This document shows positions 59,626 through 64,000 of a DNA stretch of 64,000 nt, one piece after another (the stretch's first letter is position 1; every line of letters begins with the position of its first letter). Source of the stretch: Alphaproteobacteria bacterium (GTDB lineage Bacteria > Pseudomonadota > Alphaproteobacteria > JAJFFI01); the NCBI GenBank assembly GCA_030066595.1, contig JASJBI010000004.1, positions 1 through 64,000 on the forward strand. Direction: 5' to 3'. Position numbers and translations under genes: made by a program. The notes under the pieces are model-generated. The model saw only the letters and a list, made by a program, of their open reading frames with translations. It ran no database searches and was not told the DNA's origin.

Positions 59626-59876
59626 GCCGCCGATCCGTCCTCCCTTCGCCGGCCGGTGCGCCCGTCGCATCTGTGGTAATATATCGTGTGCCTCGCGCCC
59701 CAGGCCGGCAACATAATACCTGTTGCCTTCCATGGGTAGCGTCTGGCATGAATTATTCCACAGAATCATTTTAAACTGGACAGCGGAAAAACCCTGTCCG
59801 AACGATTGACCGGGCCGGTGTTGGTACCAATTCTCCCCACAAGCGGTTCGGGTAACGGGAGGCGCGCCACAGCGTC

Positions 59877-60416
59877 ATGGAGCGGTCGAAATCCATGCCC
59901 TTGGGGATCGTGGTCGAACGCCGCGAGGTCGACAATCCGTGGCAGGACCATGTCTGGCGCGCGGTCGCGGTAATTCCGGGCGCCGCTGAAACCGAGGCCT
60001 GGCGCGTGCTCAACGAAGGGCCGGGCTGGGTACAGTATCATGCGGGCACCTTGCCCCTCGAATTGCACCGCAAGGAAACCGAGGCCTACCGTATCAACCT
60101 GTCCGACGAACCGCCCGTGATCTATGTCGTTCTGCGCGAAGGCGACGAGGAGGATGAGGCTGAGATCGCGCCTTTTGTGGTGACCGCATCGGCCTATGAC
60201 GCGCAGGATTTCCTCGATTGCGGCGAGGACATCGTCGAGGGCGTGCCCATGCCAGAGGGCGTGATTGCCTGGGTCCAAGAGTTCGTAACGCGGCATCATG
60301 TCGACGAGCCCTTCGTGAAGCGCAAGCGGAAGCGGCATGACGCCCAGAAGGAGCCCTTTACGCCCGGGCGGATCCCGCTCGGCCGCATCAATGGCGGGGG
60401 CGGCGGTCATGGCTGA
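59877..60416 (+). CDS. DUF3305-family protein
   Basis: This 179-residue soluble protein starts MPLGIVVERREVDNPWQDHV, which with LPLELHRKETEAYRINLSD is diagnostic of DUF3305. The C-terminus is basic. The family always lies with DUF3306 beside formate dehydrogenase genes; its job is unknown and may be in assembly of that enzyme. The ATG at 59895, six codons in, has GGAGCGG nine bases upstream and may be the true start. Its end overlaps the DUF3306 gene by eight bases. The 251 bases between it and the divergent ferredoxin gene should hold both promoters. Confidence 0.88.
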   Translation: MERSKSMPLGIVVERREVDNPWQDHVWRAVAVIPGAAETEAWRVLNEGPGWVQYHAGTLPLELHRKETEAYRINLSDEPPVIYVVLREGDEEDEAEIAPFVVTASAYDAQDFLDCGEDIVEGVPMPEGVIAWVQEFVTRHHVDEPFVKRKRKRHDAQKEPFTPGRIPLGRINGGGGGHG

Positions 60417-61116
60417 GCAAGAGGGACGGCTGCAACGCTGGGCCCGGCGCAAGGCGGCCGTGGGCACGGAAACCGAGCTCGCGGAAGGAGTGTCCGTGGA
60501 CGCGGCACCCGAAATCGCTCCGGGCGCGCTGCGCGAAGCCGATCCGCCGGCTGCGCCCCCCGAGACACCGGAAGAGATCCCGCCCGAGGACCTGCCCGAT
60601 GTCGAGAGCCTGGACAAGGATTCCGACTACACGGTGTTCCTGCGGGAAAATGTGCCCCAGGCTCTCCGCAACATGGCGTTGCGCAAGCTGTGGCTGTCCG
60701 ACCCGGTGTTCGCCAATTTGGACGGGCTTGTCGATTACGGCGAGGACTTTACCGACGCGGCGACGGTGATCGCGGGCATGAAGAGCGCCTACCAGGTGGG
60801 CAAGGGATACATCACCGAGGAAGACGAGCGCGCCGCCGCGGAGGCGGAGGCCGAAGCGGAAGACGCCGCCGAGACCGCGGCCGACGCGAAAGACCCGGAA
60901 GCTGCGGAGCAGGATTCGGACGGGGATGCGGACCGGGCCGATGCAGAGGCGGAAACCGAGGAGTCGGAGCCTGGCAAGGACCGCGAGGCGCCGGCTCCGG
61001 AGGCCGAAGCAGCGACGGACGACAGCGGCGTGGCGCCCTCTGATGACGAGCTCACGGTCGAACAGGCCGGCTCACAGACCAGCCGCGCATTCGCCCGCGC
61101 CGACAAAAGAGAATGA
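60409..61116 (+). CDS. DUF3306-family protein with acidic low-complexity tail
   Basis: This 235-residue protein has a conserved first half with RLQRWARRKAAV, LPDVESLDKDSDYTVFLREN and LRNMALRKLWLSDPVFANLD, the hallmark of DUF3306. From about residue 140 on it is mostly Ala, Glu and Asp and probably unstructured. The start overlaps the DUF3305 gene by eight bases, so both are made together. A role in formate dehydrogenase maturation or electron transfer is assumed from context only. Confidence 0.88.
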   Translation: MAEQEGRLQRWARRKAAVGTETELAEGVSVDAAPEIAPGALREADPPAAPPETPEEIPPEDLPDVESLDKDSDYTVFLRENVPQALRNMALRKLWLSDPVFANLDGLVDYGEDFTDAATVIAGMKSAYQVGKGYITEEDERAAAEAEAEAEDAAETAADAKDPEAAEQDSDGDADRADAEAETEESEPGKDREAPAPEAEAATDDSGVAPSDDELTVEQAGSQTSRAFARADKRE

Positions 61117-61163
61117 TTCTGAATTAGGCTGTTCCCTCTTGAGAAAAAGGTGTATCGTCGGAT

Positions 61164-61895
61164 GTGGCATACCAACCACCAACGAAAAACGATAAAGAAG
61201 AACGATCAGGGACGAGGCGTTTGAGCAGGGTGGCAGCGGAAGACCAGGAGTCTGCGAGCAGGGTTGGCGCCGCATCGGGACAGGCCGAGCGGATCGCGGA
61301 AGAAGAAAAGCTCCGGGCAGATTGCTACGGCTTGCTGGCGCGGCTCTTGAGGGCCACGCCCGAAGCCGAGCTGTTGCGCACGATTGCCGGGATCGAAGGC
61401 GACGACACGCCGTTTGGTCGCGCGCTCGACGAGCTGGCGAAAGCGGCCGCGTCCGCATCCGCCGAGGCGCTGGACGACGAGTATTTGAACCTTTTCGTCG
61501 GCGTCGGCTCCGGCGAACTGCTCCCATATGCGTCCTATTATCTGACCGGATTCCTAAACGAGAAGCCCCTGGCCAAGCTGCGCGGCGATATGGCGCAGTT
61601 GGGCATTGCGCGCGCCGACGAGGTGACCGAGCCCGAGGACCACATCGCGTCCCTCTGCGAAATCATGGCCGGGCTGATCAACGGCAGTTTTGGCGCGCCG
61701 GCGGATCTCGCCGCGCAGCGCAGCTTTTTCGACAAGCACCTCGGGCAGTGGGCGGCCCGCTTCTTCCAGGATCTGGAAGAGGCCAAGTCGGCCGCCTTCT
61801 ATGTGCCCGTGGGTCGGGTTGGCAGGTTGTTCATGGAGATCGAGGCAGCGGCCTTCGGGATGCTGTCTGATGAGGGGGTGCGGCGGCCCCACTGA
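61164..61895 (+). CDS. TorD/DmsD-family molybdoenzyme chaperone
   Basis: This helical cytoplasmic protein of up to 243 residues has LRADCYGLLARLLRATPEAE, EYLNLFVGVGSGELLPYASYYLTG and EPEDHIASLCEIMAGLI, the three conserved blocks of the TorD family, then FFDKHLGQWAARFFQDLEEA. It would bind the Tat signal of the formate dehydrogenase alpha subunit and hold it until the metal cofactor is in place. GTG 61164 is the first start; a TTG at 61221 with AGGGACGAGG upstream is equally possible. Confidence 0.88.
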   Translation: MAYQPPTKNDKEERSGTRRLSRVAAEDQESASRVGAASGQAERIAEEEKLRADCYGLLARLLRATPEAELLRTIAGIEGDDTPFGRALDELAKAAASASAEALDDEYLNLFVGVGSGELLPYASYYLTGFLNEKPLAKLRGDMAQLGIARADEVTEPEDHIASLCEIMAGLINGSFGAPADLAAQRSFFDKHLGQWAARFFQDLEEAKSAAFYVPVGRVGRLFMEIEAAAFGMLSDEGVRRPH

Positions 61896-61941
61896 GACCA
61901 TCAAGTCCGCCGCGATAGGTCCACTGTGAAGGGGACAGTTG

Positions 61942-62139
61942 ATGCGTGAAAGAGAGGAAGACCAACGGCTTGCGCGTCGCGAGTTGTTCAGGCTGGCAGG
62001 GCTCGGCACGGTTGCCGGGGCGGTTGCCGTAGCCGGGGCGACCCATGAGGCACAGGCTGTCACCGAGGCCGGCGCAGACGGCGCCGGGTATCGGGAAACC
62101 GACCACGTGAAGACGTATTACACGCTGGCCAAATTCTAA
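61942..62139 (+). CDS. Formate dehydrogenase region Tat-target protein
   Basis: This 65-residue protein has a charged start with LARRELFRLAGLGTVAGAVA, a twin-arginine signal, and a short mature end with GYRETDHVKTYYTLAKF. It is typical of the short Tat-target proteins found just ahead of formate dehydrogenase alpha genes. Its exact job is unknown. It lies 25 bases ahead of the alpha subunit gene. GGGGACAG supports the ATG at 61942. Confidence 0.85.
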   Translation: MREREEDQRLARRELFRLAGLGTVAGAVAVAGATHEAQAVTEAGADGAGYRETDHVKTYYTLAKF

Positions 62140-62164
62140 TCTCGAGAGGTAGCAGGAGAGGTCT

Positions 62165-64000
62165 ATGCTGACCAAAAAGACCAACGGGGTAGCGAACGGC
62201 CCCCGTTTGTCACGCGCGCTTGCCGGAGCGACCGGCGGCGCGATTGACCGCCGTACCTTTCTGAAACGGTCGGGCCTGGCTGCCGGCGGAATTGCCGCGG
62301 CCGCGACCGTCTCGCAAAGTATGGTGAAAAAGGCCAAGGCGGCGACTGCCGCGCAGGGCGGAAAGATCGAGGTGATCAAGTCCGTGTGCACCCACTGCTC
62401 CGTCGGCTGTACGGTCATGGCCGAGGTGCAGAACGGTGTCTGGATCGGGCAGGAGCCGGGCTTCGACAGCCCGTTCAACTTGGGTGCGCACTGCGCCAAG
62501 GGCGCATCGGTGCGTGAGCATGCCCATGGCGAACGGCGGCTGAAGAGCCCGATGAAGCTGTCCGGCGGCAAATGGCAGAAGATCAGCTGGGATCAGGCGA
62601 TCAACGAGATCGGCGACAAGATGCTCGAGATCCGCGAGAAGTCCGGTCCCGACTCGGTCTACTGGCTGGGCTCGGCGAAGCACAACAACGAGCAGGCCTA
62701 TCTGTTCCGCAAGTTCTATGCCTTCTGGGGCTCGAACAACGGCGATCACCAGGCGCGTATTTGTCATTCGACCACGGTCGCAGGTGTGGCGAACACCTGG
62801 GGCTATGGCGCGATGACCAACAGCTACAACGACATCCACAACAGCCGGGCGATCTTCCTGATCGGCGGCAATCCGGCTGAAGCGCACCCGGTGTCGATGC
62901 TCCATATGCTCAAGGCCAAGGAGCAGAACAACGCGCCGCTCATCGTCTGTGATCCGCGGTTCACCCGGACCGCAGCCCATGCCGACGAGTATGTCCGGTT
63001 CCGTCCGGGCACGGACGTCGGGCTGATCTGGGGCATCCTCTGGCATGTCTTCCAGAACGGTTGGGAGGACAAGGAGTTCATCCGCCGGCGCGTCTGGGGC
63101 ATGGACAGGATCCGGACCGAGGTCGCCAAGTGGACGCCCGAGGAGACCGAGCGTGTAACCGGCGTGCCTGGCTCGCAGCTTCAGCGGGTCGCGCGGACGC
63201 TCGCCAACAACCGCCCCGGCACCGTGATCTGGTGCATGGGCGGCACCCAGCACACCAACGGCAACAACAACACCCGGGCCTACTGCGTGCTGCAGCTCGC
63301 ATTGGGCAACATGGGCGCGACGGGCGGCGGCACGAACATCTTCCGCGGCCACGACAACGTGCAGGGTGCGACCGACCTTGGCGTGCTCAGCCATACGCTG
63401 CCGGGCTACTACGGCCTGAAGACCGGGTCGTGGAAGCACTGGGCCCGCGTCTGGAATGTCGACTACGACTATCTCTTGAAGCGCTTCGCCTCGAAGAAGC
63501 TGATGGAGAGCAAGGGCATTCCTGTGTCCCGCTGGGTCGACGGCGTGCTCGAGGCCAAGGAGAACATGGATCAGCCGGACAACCTCCGGGCCATGGTCTT
63601 CTGGGGTCATGCGGCCAATTCGCAGACCCGCGGTCTCGACATGAAGAAGGCAGCGGAGAAGCTCGATATCCTGGTGGTGATCGATCCCTATCCCACCCAC
63701 ATCGCGGTGATGAGCGACCGGACCGACGGCACCTATCTGCTGCCGGCGGCGACGCAGTTCGAGACCTATGGCTCGGTCACGGCGTCGAACCGTTCGCTGC
63801 AGTGGCGTGACCGGGTGGTGAAGCCGCTCTTCGAATCGAAGACGGACCAGGAGATCATGTATCTCTTCGCCAAGAAGTTCGGGTTCGACGACCAGTTCTT
63901 CAAGAACATCAAGGTCGAAGGAACCGAGCCGGTGATCGAAGACATCACCCGCGAGTTCAATCGCGGCATGTGGACGATCGGCTACACCGGGCAATCACCG
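62165..64000 (+). CDS. fdhA: Formate dehydrogenase catalytic (alpha) subunit, 3' end outside window
   Basis: The first 612 residues of a molybdopterin oxidoreductase are present; the gene continues beyond 64000. AIDRRTFLKRSGLAAGGIAA is a twin-arginine signal, so the enzyme is exported. A 4Fe-4S cluster site follows with C75, C78, C82 and C110 (CTHCSVGC ... HCAKG). The metal ligand is Cys200 in HQARICHSTTVAG, coded by TGT at 62762-62764, where FdnG of E. coli has selenocysteine. GGTQHTNGNNNTRAYCVLQL later binds the pterin. It oxidises formate to CO2 with Mo or W and passes electrons to a beta subunit, expected to the right of the window. The ATG at 62165 is 25 bases after the Tat-target gene. 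Confidence 0.95.
   Translation, partial: MLTKKTNGVANGPRLSRALAGATGGAIDRRTFLKRSGLAAGGIAAAATVSQSMVKKAKAATAAQGGKIEVIKSVCTHCSVGCTVMAEVQNGVWIGQEPGFDSPFNLGAHCAKGASVREHAHGERRLKSPMKLSGGKWQKISWDQAINEIGDKMLEIREKSGPDSVYWLGSAKHNNEQAYLFRKFYAFWGSNNGDHQARICHSTTVAGVANTWGYGAMTNSYNDIHNSRAIFLIGGNPAEAHPVSMLHMLKAKEQNNAPLIVCDPRFTRTAAHADEYVRFRPGTDVGLIWGILWHVFQNGWEDKEFIRRRVWGMDRIRTEVAKWTPEETERVTGVPGSQLQRVARTLANNRPGTVIWCMGGTQHTNGNNNTRAYCVLQLALGNMGATGGGTNIFRGHDNVQGATDLGVLSHTLPGYYGLKTGSWKHWARVWNVDYDYLLKRFASKKLMESKGIPVSRWVDGVLEAKENMDQPDNLRAMVFWGHAANSQTRGLDMKKAAEKLDILVVIDPYPTHIAVMSDRTDGTYLLPAATQFETYGSVTASNRSLQWRDRVVKPLFESKTDQEIMYLFAKKFGFDDQFFKNIKVEGTEPVIEDITREFNRGMWTIGYTGQSP

Noticed and set aside
60836-61050. Low-complexity GCG/GAG-rich stretch as a DNA repeat
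   Set aside because: It is the Ala/Glu-rich tail of the DUF3306 protein; there is no exact repeat unit.
62762-62764. Possible selenocysteine codon in formate dehydrogenase
   Set aside because: The codon at the metal ligand is TGT (Cys), the frame stays open, and no selenocysteine insertion hairpin is required.
62210-63994. A 594-codon open frame on the minus strand opposite the formate dehydrogenase gene
   Set aside because: It is the mirror of a GC-rich coding sequence. The plus strand has a full set of molybdopterin oxidoreductase motifs, while the minus frame shows no family and biased residues.
1-64000. CRISPR arrays, tRNA or rRNA genes and intact insertion sequences
   Set aside because: I looked for regularly spaced repeats, tRNA-like T-loop and anticodon patterns and transposase motifs and found none that I could support.

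Overview
The window is GC-rich DNA from an alphaproteobacterium, probably of the Rhodospirillales type. That view rests on several signals: a formate dehydrogenase cluster with the small partner families usual in alphaproteobacteria, DUF3422, a LapG-type transglutaminase-like protease, several TTAA-N7-TTAA (CtrA-type) boxes, and dispersed TAGAGCA repeats. I cannot name the genus. I see no rRNA, tRNA, CRISPR array or intact insertion sequence.

Region 1 (about 1-42,000) is a large surface-polysaccharide locus. It holds a WcaJ-type priming transferase (20469), a Wzx-type flippase (11143), a Wzy/ExoQ-type polymerase (23394), six glycosyltransferases of GT2/GT4 type plus one DxD glycosyltransferase-like protein, two nucleotide-sugar epimerase/decarboxylases, two sulfotransferases, a TylF-type methyltransferase, an asparagine-synthase-like protein, a beta-helix lipoprotein and an SGNH hydrolase. 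Wza- and Wzc-type export genes are not in the window. Many genes stand alone on either strand with gaps of 300-1,000 bases. The gaps contain gene remnants (a GT2 at 327, a GT4 3' end at 9859, perhaps a sulfotransferase 3' end at 7798), so the locus looks as if it was built by repeated gain, duplication and decay.

Within region 1, a minus-strand run from 36240 down to 28587 is the most interesting part: FkbH-like protein, acyl carrier protein, MBOAT acyltransferase, VOC protein, SGNH-like membrane protein, small Tat-type protein and GMC oxidoreductase. I read it as a possible system that makes an ACP-bound (perhaps glyceryl) group, moves it to a polysaccharide across the membrane, and may oxidise it. 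The last two genes recur as a second copy at 39003-41191. A GtrA/GtrB pair sits between the copies.

Region 2 (about 41,000-51,000) has a PPP-family phosphatase, a transglutaminase-like protease, a complete branched-chain amino-acid ABC transporter (livFGMHK order), a secreted protein of unknown role, and an overlapping trio of trypsin-like protease, tungstate-type permease and ATPase that lacks a binding protein.

Region 3 (about 51,000-64,000) supports formate dehydrogenase. It holds Nfu, a TusA-like sulfur carrier, DUF3422, a biotin/lipoate-ligase-like protein, three small formate-dehydrogenase-associated families, two small exported proteins, a multi-cluster ferredoxin protein, DUF3305, DUF3306, a TorD-type chaperone, a short Tat-target protein and the catalytic subunit, which uses cysteine rather than selenocysteine and runs off the right edge. 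A 393-base nested-inverted-repeat element lies beside the ferredoxin gene.
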